Below are positions 10,042 to 19,013 of a stretch of DNA of 64,000 nt, in pieces (position 1 is the first letter of the stretch; each line of letters begins with the position of its first letter). The DNA is taken from contig NZ_JASDCF010000001.1 of assembly GCF_030408035.1 (NCBI RefSeq), positions 310,001-374,000 on the forward strand. The letters are read 5' to 3'. The notes under the pieces are model-generated. The model was not told where the DNA came from. It saw nothing but the letters and a program-made list of their open reading frames with translations, and searched no databases. The position numbers and the translations under genes are program-made. This DNA is from Psychrobacter sp. APC 3426 (GTDB lineage: Bacteria; Pseudomonadota; Gammaproteobacteria; Pseudomonadales; Moraxellaceae).

Positions 10042-10478
10042 ATTTGCCTCACTGGTTCATCATTGCTGATTTATCACGACTGCGCTGCTCATACTATTAT
10101 GACGCTATCAAAACTCTAGCCTAAAAATTAAGCCCCCTAGTATAAGACATTCGCCGTTTGGTTGCCGAGACTTTTGTCTTATGACTATCGCTTCCCACCT
10201 AACATCAACTTAAGCCTTTCATATTAGACAAGAATTTTGTTACCAAGTGCATCTGATGCGTCACGATACCTTGAATAATGCTGCTACCATGACAATAAAG
10301 TAAAGCGTCGCAAGCGTTAATATACAACCATCGTTACGCAACCAGACATGATGACTATTGCTTTTCCGGACTGATAAAACACTTATAAAATATAAAACAA
10401 AGAAAAACCTCAAAAGATTGGCCAAAAGAGACAGTATTTAGAAGACGTGGTTATATGTTGTTATAAATAGCCATTCTA

Positions 10479-10519
10479 GATAACCGTTTAAGATGATAAA
10501 GCATTAAGATAACCGTTTA
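10479..10519. repeat. direct repeat GATAACCGTTTA upstream of uvrA
   Basis: Two identical 12-base copies of GATAACCGTTTA lie at 10479-10490 and 10508-10519, a 29-base repeat interval, about 190-230 bases before the uvrA start. Spacing close to three helical turns could suit a dimeric regulator (inference). Confidence 0.55.
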
Positions 10520-10530
10520 TATCGCTTTAC

Positions 10531-10587
10531 TTTATATTGCTTTATATTGCTTTAAAAAGTTATTAACCTTTTATAAAGCAATATAAA
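10531..10587. repeat. tandem plus inverted repeat upstream of uvrA
   Basis: TTTATATTGC occurs twice in tandem (10531-10550). The second copy begins a perfect 14-base inverted repeat TTTATATTGCTTTA (10541-10554) / TAAAGCAATATAAA (10574-10587) with a 19-base loop. It lies 120-175 bases before uvrA and could be an operator or a leader hairpin. Confidence 0.6.
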
Positions 10588-10706
10588 TTTAAAACCATTG
10601 AAGCTTTTGATTAACCCACTCGACCTTATTTTTTTAACACTATTCGTTCTTTTAACACTTAGACATTTTTTATATATTATTTTAGCAAATAGGAAACCTA
10701 TTAATA

Positions 10707-13613
10707 ATGGCACATGACCATATCGCAATACGCGGCGCACGTACGCACAATCTAAAAAACATCGACTTAGACATTCCACGAGATAAATTTGTGGTGATTA
10801 CTGGTTTATCAGGTTCTGGTAAATCATCGCTGGCCTTTGATACGCTTTATGCTGAAGGGCAACGCCGTTATGTCGAGAGCTTATCGGCCTACGCACGTCA
10901 GTTCCTATCGCAAATGGAGAAGCCGGATGTCGATAGTATCGAAGGCCTATCTCCTGCGATTGCTATCGAGCAGAAATCAACCAACCATAACCCGCGCTCA
11001 ACAGTCGGTACCATTACCGAGATTTATGACTATTTGCGTCTGCTCTATGCGCGTATCGGTACGCCCTTTTGCCCTGAGCACAATGAGCCAATGGTGGCGC
11101 AGTCGGTCACCGAAATGGTTGATCAAATCATGGCACTGCCAGATGACACAAAATTAATGATACTTGCGCCAGTGGTTCGTGAGCGTAAAGGTGAGCATAC
11201 GGTGTTGCTTGAGCAGCTAATTGGTCAAGGATTCGTACGCGTACGCGTCGACGGTGATGTCTACGATACTGATGAGCTACCGACACTCGATAAAAAGAAA
11301 AAGCATACCATCGAAGTCGTCGTTGACCGCTTTAAAGTTCGTGATGACTTAGGCAACCGCGTTGCTGAAAGTTTGGAAACCGCCCTACGTTTAGGACAAG
11401 GATTAGTGACGCTGCACTTTATGGATGGCAATCCAAAAGAAGGCGGTGATGCTAATCAGGTCATGTCAGCCAAGCATTCTTGCCCTGTTTGTGATCGCGC
11501 TGTGTCTGAGCTCGAACCGCGTATGTTCAGTTTTAACAATCCGTATGGTGCTTGCCCAAGCTGTGATGGTCTCGGTAAACGTCAGTATTTCTCAGCCGAA
11601 AAACTGATAACCCACCATGAAAAATCGCTCAATCAAGGCGCGATTAATGGTTGGGATAAGCGTCACGCGTATTACTTTGGTTTGCTTTCGACTGTTTGTA
11701 AACACTTTAAGATTGATATGGATGCGCCGTGGCAAGAGCTGCCAAAAGCGCAGCAAGATCTCATCATGCATGGCTCTGGTAAAGAAAAACTAACTTTTAA
11801 CTTTACCGATGAGCGCGGTCGTAAAACCAATAAGACTGTACCGTTTGAAGGCGTGCTGCCTTACTTGGAACGTCGTTATGCCAAAACGCAAAGTAACCTA
11901 GTCCGTGACGAGCTGGCAAAATATTTGGCGGATACCACGTGTAACGTCTGTGATGGCGCGCGTCTGAATGAGATATCACGCAATGTCCGCGTAGACGACC
12001 AAACCATCGCAGAAATCGTTAAGCTGTCTATCGGTGATGCGGCTGACTATTATAAAACGCTAAAAATTGGCGGTCATAAAGGTGAAGTTGCAGAAAAAAT
12101 CTTTAAAGAGATTAATGAGCGTCTAAATTTCCTTGTCAGTGTCGGACTTGATTATCTATCGCTTGCTCGCTCTGCTGAAACGCTATCGGGCGGTGAAGCG
12201 CAGCGTATTCGTCTGGCTAGCCAAATTGGCGCTGGTCTCATGGGTGTCATGTATGTACTCGATGAGCCGTCAATCGGTCTGCATCAGCGTGACAATGATC
12301 GCTTACTAAAAACCTTAACGCGCTTACGTGATTTGGGTAATACGGTACTGGTCGTTGAGCATGATGAAGATGCGATTCGCCAAGCGGATCACGTCATCGA
12401 TATTGGTATCGGCGCAGGCGTACATGGCGGCCATATCATCGCCCAAGGTACGGTCAATGACATCATGGCCAATAAAGAATCACTGACTGGACAATATATG
12501 TCTGGTAAGAAAAAAATCGAGATTCCAAGCATTCGTCATAAAGCCAAAACCATCGAGTCGGAAGTCAAAGGTAAAGCTAAGCCCAAGCAAGTCGCGATGA
12601 CCATTGAGCTAAAAGGTGCATCCGGCAACAACTTACACGATGTTGATTTGACCTTACCAATCGGTATCATGACTTGTATCACTGGGGTTTCGGGTTCTGG
12701 TAAATCAACTTTGATTAATCGTACCTTAATGCCACTTGCAGCCACCCAGTTAAATAATGCGTCAACACTCATCGCTGATAAGCATGAGAGTATCACTGGT
12801 CTTGAGCATTTGGATAAAATGGTCGATATCGATCAAAGCCCGATTGGTCGTACGCCGCGCTCCAACCCAGCGACATATACCGGTGTCTTTACGCCAGTAC
12901 GTGAAATGTTTGCACAAACGCAAGAAGCGCGGGCTCGTGGTTACAAAGCCGGTCGATTTAGCTTCAACGTCAAAGGCGGACGCTGTGAGATGTGTCAAGG
13001 TGATGGTCTGATCAAAGTTGAGATGCATTTCTTACCTGACATGTATGTGCCGTGTGACACTTGTGAAGGTAAACGCTATAACCGTGAGACTTTAGAGATT
13101 CACTATAAAGGTAAAACCATCGCGGACGTGCTCGATATGACTGTTGAAGATGCGACTGAGTTCTTCTCAGCCATTCCAGCGATTTATCGTCGCCTGCAAG
13201 CGCTCATGGATGTTGGTCTCAGCTATATTCGCCTCGGTCAGTCTGCGCCAACGCTATCTGGCGGTGAAGCGCAGCGGGTTAAATTAGCGCGTGAGCTTGC
13301 CAAGCGTGATACCGGACAGACGCTCTATATCTTGGATGAACCAACCACAGGTTTGCATTTCCATGATATCGATAAGCTGCTCAATATCTTGCATACTCTA
13401 CGCGATAAAGGTAATACCATCGTGGTCATCGAACACAATCTTGACGTTATCAAAACGGCGGATTGGGTGATTGATCTTGGCCCTGAAGGCGGCAAAGGTG
13501 GCGGACTTATTATCGCTGAAGGTACGCCCGAGGAAGTAGCAGAAGTCAAAGGCTCATATACTGGTGAGTTCCTGAAGCCGATGCTTAAGCAAAAGATGAA
13601 AGAAGTGAGTTAA
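10707..13613 (+). CDS. uvrA: excinuclease ABC subunit A (UvrA)
   Basis: This 968-residue ABC-type ATPase is the damage-sensing subunit of nucleotide excision repair; it loads UvrB at distorted DNA. It has two ABC modules. The first has Walker [15 protein letters not shown] near residue 33, a zinc-finger block ([19 protein letters not shown], then CPSCDG) and signature [16 protein letters not shown]. The second has Walker [13 protein letters not shown] near 660, the zinc module ([18 protein letters not shown]), signature [15 protein letters not shown] and Walker [12 protein letters not shown]. Length is normal for the family. Confidence 0.98.
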   Translation: MAHDHIAIRGARTHNLKNIDLDIPRDKFVVITGLSGSGKSSLAFDTLYAEGQRRYVESLSAYARQFLSQMEKPDVDSIEGLSPAIAIEQKSTNHNPRSTVGTITEIYDYLRLLYARIGTPFCPEHNEPMVAQSVTEMVDQIMALPDDTKLMILAPVVRERKGEHTVLLEQLIGQGFVRVRVDGDVYDTDELPTLDKKKKHTIEVVVDRFKVRDDLGNRVAESLETALRLGQGLVTLHFMDGNPKEGGDANQVMSAKHSCPVCDRAVSELEPRMFSFNNPYGACPSCDGLGKRQYFSAEKLITHHEKSLNQGAINGWDKRHAYYFGLLSTVCKHFKIDMDAPWQELPKAQQDLIMHGSGKEKLTFNFTDERGRKTNKTVPFEGVLPYLERRYAKTQSNLVRDELAKYLADTTCNVCDGARLNEISRNVRVDDQTIAEIVKLSIGDAADYYKTLKIGGHKGEVAEKIFKEINERLNFLVSVGLDYLSLARSAETLSGGEAQRIRLASQIGAGLMGVMYVLDEPSIGLHQRDNDRLLKTLTRLRDLGNTVLVVEHDEDAIRQADHVIDIGIGAGVHGGHIIAQGTVNDIMANKESLTGQYMSGKKKIEIPSIRHKAKTIESEVKGKAKPKQVAMTIELKGASGNNLHDVDLTLPIGIMTCITGVSGSGKSTLINRTLMPLAATQLNNASTLIADKHESITGLEHLDKMVDIDQSPIGRTPRSNPATYTGVFTPVREMFAQTQEARARGYKAGRFSFNVKGGRCEMCQGDGLIKVEMHFLPDMYVPCDTCEGKRYNRETLEIHYKGKTIADVLDMTVEDATEFFSAIPAIYRRLQALMDVGLSYIRLGQSAPTLSGGEAQRVKLARELAKRDTGQTLYILDEPTTGLHFHDIDKLLNILHTLRDKGNTIVVIEHNLDVIKTADWVIDLGPEGGKGGGLIIAEGTPEEVAEVKGSYTGEFLKPMLKQKMKEVS

Positions 13614-13638
13614 TAGAAGTTAGGTAATAATTGATGAG

Positions 13639-13668
13639 AAGGCTACTCTTTAGGGGGTGGCTTTTTTT
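13639..13668 (+). terminator. intrinsic terminator of uvrA
   Basis: The stem AAGGCTACTC pairs with GGGTGGCTTT using G-T wobbles and is followed by a run of seven T, about 25 bases after the uvrA stop. Confidence 0.7.
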
Positions 13669-13789
13669 GTTTTTATATGGATTGAAAGTATTTATAGAAA
13701 ACACTATAATCTTTCGAGCTAAAAAAATACTCAGAGCAAACTCTTAGGAGACGATGAGTTATCATAATTAATTAGTAGGATAACTAATA

Positions 13790-14749
13790 ATGACTCAAGA
13801 CACTACGCAACTAATAATTAAAGATGATAACGCATATAAATTGGCACAAGCTCTATATAATACTGTAACTGGAAAAACTGAAAGCTTATCAAGGAGTTAC
13901 TCTGATAATTACGAGGTGAATAATGAACCTATAGTTCAACTATATAATAAAATGGTTCAAACTTATGCTCAATGGGAAGTAATAAGTAGAAACGAAAATA
14001 TAACTATATTTCATATTGATAACAGTAAGCAGGTTTTTTCATCTATTGACAGATTTCAAGGATATGACAAAAGCAGTACTTCCCCTGTAGAAAACATTGT
14101 TATTACTTTCAATGTGCTTCTGGGTCTTTCTAATGTTGAGAAACCTCAGCCTTATAAAATTTTAATAAATATAACTTCTAAAATTGCTGCTAAACATAAA
14201 GCCAAATCGAATAATTCCACAAGGTTGTTATATCGATTATTTAAAGGACAAATCATAACTATTCAAATTGAGCATATAGATTCTATAGTTGCTAAAAACA
14301 TGCTACTTACAGTAGATAGTTGGATATCCGAGATTGAGCTCAATAAGAAAAATAAATTTATAGTGCTGCTACAAAGTAAATCACACTGGTTTCCAATATT
14401 TACAAGCATAGCGATGTTTCTTATATCGGCTTACACTTGCTATTATCTAATTGAAGTAATCAATTTAGATTTCACTGTTAATGTGAACAACCTGAAATAC
14501 TTGGTATCAACCATTGGTATTATTGGTATGTTCTATTTTTCAGGAGGAATTCTGGGGAAATTTTTAGAAAATTCGATTGATAGAATAGATGAATTAAGTT
14601 ATATACATTTAAACAATGGTGATAAAAAAATTCTAGCTAAAGCTAAGTCTAAACTAAATTGGAACTACGCTAAATCTATAGCTTGGTTTGCAATACTTAC
14701 TCTTCAAGCTATTTTCGCATCTACTATTGCGACTTGGATTTTATCTTAG
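13790..14749 (+). CDS. orphan membrane protein of unknown function
   Basis: No family is recognised for this 319-residue protein. The N-terminal ~200 residues are soluble-looking and rich in Asn, Lys and Ile. Two hydrophobic helices follow at about 203-225 (WFPIFTSIAMFLISAYTCYYLI) and 235-258 (YLVSTIGIIGMFYFSGGILG). After a charged stretch, a last helix closes the protein (SIAWFAILTLQAIFASTIATWIL). The codon choice is clearly more AT-rich than in uvrA beside it, suggesting recent acquisition. It stands alone between the uvrA terminator and a repeat-filled spacer. Topology resembles effector or sensor proteins with C-terminal membrane anchors, but no function is assigned. Confidence 0.7.
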   Translation: MTQDTTQLIIKDDNAYKLAQALYNTVTGKTESLSRSYSDNYEVNNEPIVQLYNKMVQTYAQWEVISRNENITIFHIDNSKQVFSSIDRFQGYDKSSTSPVENIVITFNVLLGLSNVEKPQPYKILINITSKIAAKHKAKSNNSTRLLYRLFKGQIITIQIEHIDSIVAKNMLLTVDSWISEIELNKKNKFIVLLQSKSHWFPIFTSIAMFLISAYTCYYLIEVINLDFTVNVNNLKYLVSTIGIIGMFYFSGGILGKFLENSIDRIDELSYIHLNNGDKKILAKAKSKLNWNYAKSIAWFAILTLQAIFASTIATWILS

Positions 14750-14802
14750 AATCACTCTTAATAAGATTTTTCCCTAAATCCTTATATTACGATATTATCT
14801 TA

Positions 14803-14961
14803 TAGGTTGGTTAGCTCGCAGATTAGGTTGACCAGAGAAACCCAACTGTCTCATATTCATCAAAACCATCTCGTTGGGTCTCATCCTTCGACACCAACCT
14901 ACAATCTAAATACGAAATCACCTACAATCCGTAGGTTGGCGTGGAGCTTGCGACCCCCAAC
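14803..14961. repeat. TAGGTTGG-type repeat cluster (relic intergenic repeat)
   Basis: The motif TAGGTTGG or its complement CCAACCTA recurs at 14803, 14894 and 14932. A small hairpin ACCTAC-N5-GTAGGT sits at 14920-14936. The 15-mer GTAGGTTGGCGTGGA at 14931-14945 recurs exactly, inverted, at 16983-16997. The rest of 14750-15047 holds no gene I can see. Confidence 0.5.
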
Positions 14962-15047
14962 ATCATAACTTAAGATAAATCATCAACCCTAACTTGCAGA
15001 CCGATATTCAATATCGAAGACACTACTAGCAAGGATTGCACTAAATT

Positions 15048-15488
15048 TTAATCATTTTTCGTTTCTGTTTTTAAATAGTAATGTCCATTAATCATTATTA
15101 GTACATTGCCCAATACTATGACAGCATGACTGCCTACCCACAGCCAATATCCTAGAGCATATCTTGTAGTCATACTGCTATGTCCCGCCTCAGTAACAAC
15201 TACCTCATCAAACATTAAGAATGACACTGCAATTAAAGTAGATAATAAGCTCAATAAAAAAGATGTTTTACGATACTTAATAAGTAACCATGCCAGAATT
15301 AATAACGGATTAGCAAACCAAGTAAGTGTTTCATTACCCCCAATGAACATCCCAAATATGCCAAAAATAAAAGCCATCATTGAATGCATGCAACCTTCGG
15401 CGGTACAGTATGATTCTTGAGTTAAAGCCAAAAGCATCAAACCAATAGAAACACCGAGCGTTATTTTTAGTAAAGTACTAACTTTCAT
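15048..15488 (-). CDS. small multi-pass membrane protein, function unknown
   Basis: A 146-residue protein with four predicted transmembrane helices: LLKITLGVSIGLMLLAL, MMAFIFGIFGMFIGG, TWFANPLLILAWLLI with SFLLSLLSTLIAVSFLMF, and LWVGSHAVIVLGNVLIMI. Two cysteines in the first external loop (SYCTAEGCMH) could form a disulfide. No family is recognised. It lies alone between the TAGGTTGG repeats and a DUF503 pseudogene. Codon use is AT-rich like the other orphan at 13790. Confidence 0.6.
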   Translation of the reverse strand: MKVSTLLKITLGVSIGLMLLALTQESYCTAEGCMHSMMAFIFGIFGMFIGGNETLTWFANPLLILAWLLIKYRKTSFLLSLLSTLIAVSFLMFDEVVVTEAGHSSMTTRYALGYWLWVGSHAVIVLGNVLIMINGHYYLKTETKND

Positions 15489-15563
15489 TAACTATCCCAA
15501 GAACAATTAGCTCATAAACTCGTAAAAATTGCGACACTCGAAAATACAATAAGGTCGCGTTGT

Positions 15564-15753
15564 TTAGATAAACTCCCTCTCAACATTCATCACCCGCGCA
15601 TCTACCGTCCGTTCTATCTTTTCCTCAATTTGGCTGCATTGCGACTCCACCTCACGTTTAGACAGCCCAACGATCACAAACGTCCATTCTCTGGCATCAT
15701 GCCGATCACCCTCACCGCTCTCACAGACCGCGACGCTTGGCGTATTGCCAAAT
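15564..15753 (-). pseudogene. 5'-truncated copy of the DUF503-family gene
   Basis: Read on the minus strand, this segment encodes FGNTPSVAVCESGE, then DRHDAREWTFVIVGLSKREV, then SQCSQIEEKIERTVDARVMN to a TAA stop at 15564-15566. It matches the C-terminal two-thirds of the intact gene at 20847-21128, with scattered mostly silent differences. Similarity stops abruptly before FGNTP: the first ~31 residues, including the start, are missing. The region therefore looks like a diverged, decapitated duplicate. It lies in a 406-base spacer (15489-15894) that holds no other gene. Confidence 0.8.
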
Positions 15754-15894
15754 GAGTACAGCTTGCCACACCTAGCCCTTAAGACATAAGATAACCATCA
15801 AATCAGCCACTTGTACATATCCTTTTGCAAAAAAAAGATAAGTCGTTTGACTTACCTTTTGTGGTAACATTTACTTTTTTGAATACTTACTGAG

Positions 15895-16752
15895 TTATTT
15901 ACGCTTAATAGTTCTAGTAGTAGTGGCGTTAGTAGTTACTCCAGTAGTTGCCTTAGCAGGTGCTTTAGCCGCCGCTTGATAGACTGGCATAACTTCAGGT
16001 AACAGGGCCTGAATTTTAGCGATACGCTGCCCAGAGTTTGGATGCGTAGACATCAAAGTAACTATCGCATTACTACGACCATTGGCGGCCTCCATTTTTT
16101 GCCATACTGCAATTGCAGCTTCTGGATTGTAGCCTGCCTGCGCCATCAAACGTAAACCACCAGCATCGGCTTGTGATTCTTGACTACGAGAAAACGGCTT
16201 ATCAAGGCCGTAGTCACTAATTAAACTCATTGCCTCAGCATTTAGTCCTGTTTTTTCCTGTATCGCAGCACCACCTAATTGAAGCGCTAAGCCGGTCAGA
16301 ATTTTTTGCCCAGCATCTTTTTTACTGTGCTCAGATAATGCATGGGTCATTTCGTGTCCCATGATCGCAGCAATCTCTGCATCTGTTAACTTCAACTTTT
16401 CTACAATACCGGTGTAAAAAGCCATTTTGCCACCAGGCATTGCCCAAGCATTTAATTCAGGTGAACGTATAACTGTAACTTGCCAGTCAAAAGGAACACC
16501 TGTTGTATTAGCACGAACGGCATAAGGCTTCATACGATTGAAGACGTTTTTAACTCGAATAGCAGTGGCAGAAGTATTATCTACTGCGCCTTGACCATTA
16601 GCTTTAGAAACCACTTGAGAGTAACTTTTAGCCGCATTAGTATTTAGCGTAGCAGTATCGTACCCTGCCATATCGGCTACAGTGGTACAACCTACTAAAG
16701 TTGTAATAGTAGTCAAAAATAAAGCATTTTTTATTTTGTTAACAGTTTTCAT
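15895..16752 (-). CDS. M48-family zinc metalloprotease lipoprotein
   Basis: A lipoprotein signal ends at LVGC (Cys at about residue 22). The mature part is an M48 peptidase with the HEMTH zinc motif near residue 132 and a second Glu ligand in SQESQADAGGL near 190. HPNSGQRIAKI follows, typical of the LoiP/YcaL group. Such proteins degrade misfolded outer-membrane proteins in the periplasm. The last ~25 residues are an Ala/Thr-rich then basic tail. It is a single-gene unit with AT-rich flanks, beside the DUF503 pseudogene. Its specific partner cannot be told from sequence. Confidence 0.88.
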   Translation of the reverse strand: MKTVNKIKNALFLTTITTLVGCTTVADMAGYDTATLNTNAAKSYSQVVSKANGQGAVDNTSATAIRVKNVFNRMKPYAVRANTTGVPFDWQVTVIRSPELNAWAMPGGKMAFYTGIVEKLKLTDAEIAAIMGHEMTHALSEHSKKDAGQKILTGLALQLGGAAIQEKTGLNAEAMSLISDYGLDKPFSRSQESQADAGGLRLMAQAGYNPEAAIAVWQKMEAANGRSNAIVTLMSTHPNSGQRIAKIQALLPEVMPVYQAAAKAPAKATTGVTTNATTTRTIKRK

Positions 16753-16982
16753 TAAACGTCCTAGTTGAGAGGTATATTTAAATGGCTAAATTGAAGCTAA
16801 TAAATTTATTAGTTCAAAAATTCGCTACCAAAATCCATGTCATGCAAGACACCAATTAATAGCAACATACACATTAGCAATGTAACTAGCATGTAAGTAA
16901 TGTGTCTAAATTACCACAAAATATTATCACTCTAAGGAACAAAAGTCTATTAAATATAGTTTATCTGTTAGCAGTAGCAAGT

Positions 16983-16997
16983 TCCACGCCAACCTAC
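16983..16997. repeat. inverted copy of the 15-mer at 14931
   Basis: TCCACGCCAACCTAC is the exact complement of GTAGGTTGGCGTGGA at 14931-14945. It lies in the 282-base spacer between the M48 protease and the esterase pseudogene, which otherwise holds only promoter-like AT-rich DNA. Confidence 0.5.
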
Positions 16998-17034
16998 GTG
17001 TTATTATTGGCTAAACGAGATAAGGATATCTTTA

Positions 17035-17909
17035 ATGAAAATCAAAAACCACGCAAAAATAAAGAAGTTAACATCGAAAGCAAAAAGAACTGTTGTCAGA
17101 ACAATTATCAACCTGCCAAAACCTATTCTAAGAAAAATCGCTGGCAAGCCTATCGTTATAGATGATCAGACCTTGGATGTCTCAGTGCAAGTCATCTTAA
17201 AGCTGTTTGGTTCACCGCCTGATCAATTAGCGAGCGTGGCAAGTACGCGTAGTCAAATCGATGGACAAGGCCCGTTGTTAGCGCAGTCAAATCAGAAAGA
17301 CATCATCAGCGATGAGTTTAAGCTCGACGTGTCGGATGGTGAGAGCATTCGCTTGCGTCGTTATCGCCATCGAAATACTATTGACAAAAGTCAGCCTGCT
17401 CTAGTGTTTTATCACGGCGGTGGCTATGTTGCTGGCTCGCTTGAATCACATGATTTGCTTTGTCAGCATCTAGCGAATAATGGCAATTGCACTGTCATTG
17501 CAGTTGATTACCGCTTAGCGCCTGAGCATCCCTTTCCCACTCCTGTCAATGATGGATTGAGCGCTTATCTTCATGTTGCGAATAATGCCGCTAAGTTTGG
17601 CGCTGATGCGACGCGTCTAGCGGTTAGCGGTGATAGAGCAGGAGGCAACTTAGCGGCTATCGTGGCACAGCAAACCAAAGACGACACCTATCCTCCAAAG
17701 CTGCAATTGTTATGAGTGCCTTGGGTAGATATGAGTCGTGAACGTGAATCATTTGAGTTGCTTGCTACCGGATTCTTTTTGGAGCGGGCATAGAGAATGA
17801 GCTTACGGTTTATGAGACGCTACCACCTCTATTTTCTCTTTTTGCAGGAGAGATAGAAGACGCTAAAGTAGCATTTTATGATGTGACTCTTGGGCTGCGA
17901 GGGCTGTAG
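17035..17909 (+). pseudogene. inactivated HSL-family alpha/beta-hydrolase (esterase)
   Basis: The first 226 codons encode the N-terminal half of an HSL-type esterase, with oxyanion motif YHGGGYVAGS and the typical VIAVDYRLAPEHPFPTPVND. The nucleophile motif reads GDRAGG where the family has GDSAGG, so the catalytic Ser is Arg. A TGA at 17713 ends the frame. Beyond it the same frame continues with family-like VPWVDMSRERESFELLATGFF until another stop. The following C-terminal piece (GIENELTVYETLPPLF and onward, to a TAG at 17907) is in another frame. The segment that should carry the catalytic Asp is missing. A good ribosome site (AAGGA) precedes the ATG. Confidence 0.85.
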
Positions 17910-17964
17910 AATATTGTTGAAATATCCATAGGATGCAGGAGAGTACACTAACCATCGCTGTATA

Positions 17965-18882
17965 TTATAAATCTCGTAATTGCTCGATTAGCCAACGGTG
18001 AATGCCACTGTCATTGGTACGTGGATGCCAAGCGGCTATTATCTTAAAGGTAGGCGGTAGGGCTTCTACTTTAAGCGCTTTAACTTTACTGTTTGGCAGT
18101 AGTCGCGCGGGATAAAAGGCAATCATGTCAGTGGTATGCAAAATATCTGGCACAGCTGAAAAGCTAGGCACTGACATCACAATGTTTCGCTTAAGCCCTT
18201 TTTCGGCAAACCACTGATCATGAGAACCGCGCAAGTTGGCACGCGAAGGCGATACCACCAGCTGCGGGTGTGCTGCAATTTGTGCCAGTGTGAATATCTC
18301 TGTTGCGAACTCGTTTTTATAACCTGTAATGCATAAATGTTGTTCTTCAAACAAAGTGACATAAGATAAATTATCAGGGATAAACTCTGGAAAGGTAAGC
18401 AGTAAATCAAGTTCGCCTGCCGCAATAAGCTGATTGATGTTGTCTGAGGCAAAATCTCGCACTATCAATTTTAAGTTAGGCGCTTCACGGCGCGTTAGAT
18501 TAAACAACTGCGGTAATAATGCCTGCGTCGCATAATCGGTCACACTAATCGTAAAAACACCTTTATAGGTTTGCGGCGTAAACACATCCGGCTCCAAGAG
18601 CACCTCTAACTGTCTTAATATATCGTTAATAGGTTGCTGCATCGATAGTGCTTTTGGTGTGGGCACCATGCTATTTCCTTGACGAATAAACAGACGATCA
18701 TCAAATAGATCACGTAGCTTACGCAGCTGCTCACTGATAGCTTGTTGGGTTAAGCCCATTTTGCGTGCAACTTTTGATAGGTTCTTTAGATCAAGCAATG
18801 CCTGTAGCACTCTGAGCTGTTTGATATCAAGCCGATTTATACCATTCATCATCTGTACCATTAATAATTGTATCTTCAACAA
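17965..18882 (-). CDS. LysR-family transcriptional regulator
   Basis: The 305-residue protein has an N-terminal winged helix-turn-helix (LDIKQLRVLQALLDLKNLSKVARKMGLTQQAISEQLRKLRDLF) and a C-terminal co-inducer-binding domain. The start is uncertain: three further ATG codons occur within the first 12 codons (18861, 18852 and 18849) and none has a strong ribosome site. It is divergent from the Old Yellow Enzyme gene across 131 bases, the usual layout when a LysR regulator controls its neighbour. The inducer is unknown; an electrophile is plausible given the target (inference). Confidence 0.9.
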   Translation of the reverse strand: MLKIQLLMVQMMNGINRLDIKQLRVLQALLDLKNLSKVARKMGLTQQAISEQLRKLRDLFDDRLFIRQGNSMVPTPKALSMQQPINDILRQLEVLLEPDVFTPQTYKGVFTISVTDYATQALLPQLFNLTRREAPNLKLIVRDFASDNINQLIAAGELDLLLTFPEFIPDNLSYVTLFEEQHLCITGYKNEFATEIFTLAQIAAHPQLVVSPSRANLRGSHDQWFAEKGLKRNIVMSVPSFSAVPDILHTTDMIAFYPARLLPNSKVKALKVEALPPTFKIIAAWHPRTNDSGIHRWLIEQLRDL

Positions 18883-19013
18883 GAAAACGTTGTTCCTAAT
18901 TGTACCTCTAAAACTTTATGATTACTCATATTACTTAAGTGATCAATCAAACCTTAAAACAACGGATAAATTTCAAGTAATAAGCCTATCCGTTTGCTAT
19001 AAAAGAGAATGTT
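18883..19013. promoter_or_regulatory. divergent LysR / OYE promoter region
   Basis: This 131-base AT-rich spacer separates the divergent regulator and oxidoreductase genes. A palindrome ACTTAAGT at about 18933-18940 lies within a loosely symmetrical ATTACT...TGATCAAT stretch and could be the LysR operator. This is weak evidence by eye. Confidence 0.35.

Larger units (their letters stand above)
10042..10706. promoter_or_regulatory. 665-base spacer between the MFS gene and uvrA
   Basis: This region must contain the divergent promoters of the MFS gene and uvrA. The half near uvrA is very AT-rich and holds two repeat structures listed separately. A further inverted repeat (ATAAGACA / TGTCTTAT) occurs around 10144-10183. 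I looked for a CTGT-N8-ACAG SOS box ahead of uvrA and did not see one, consistent with remembered reports that Moraxellaceae lack a classical LexA regulon. AGGAAACC about 8 bases before the uvrA ATG is the likely ribosome site. Confidence 0.5.

Noticed and set aside
8686-10141. CTAGGGGGCTT-type words near both ends of the YajR-like gene
   Set aside because: An 11-base match with one copy inside coding sequence; expected by chance at this window size and not near a mobile gene.
16902-17165. 87-codon plus-strand frame at the esterase gene start
   Set aside because: It overlaps the esterase relic in another frame; the latter has family motifs and a good ribosome site, this one has neither.
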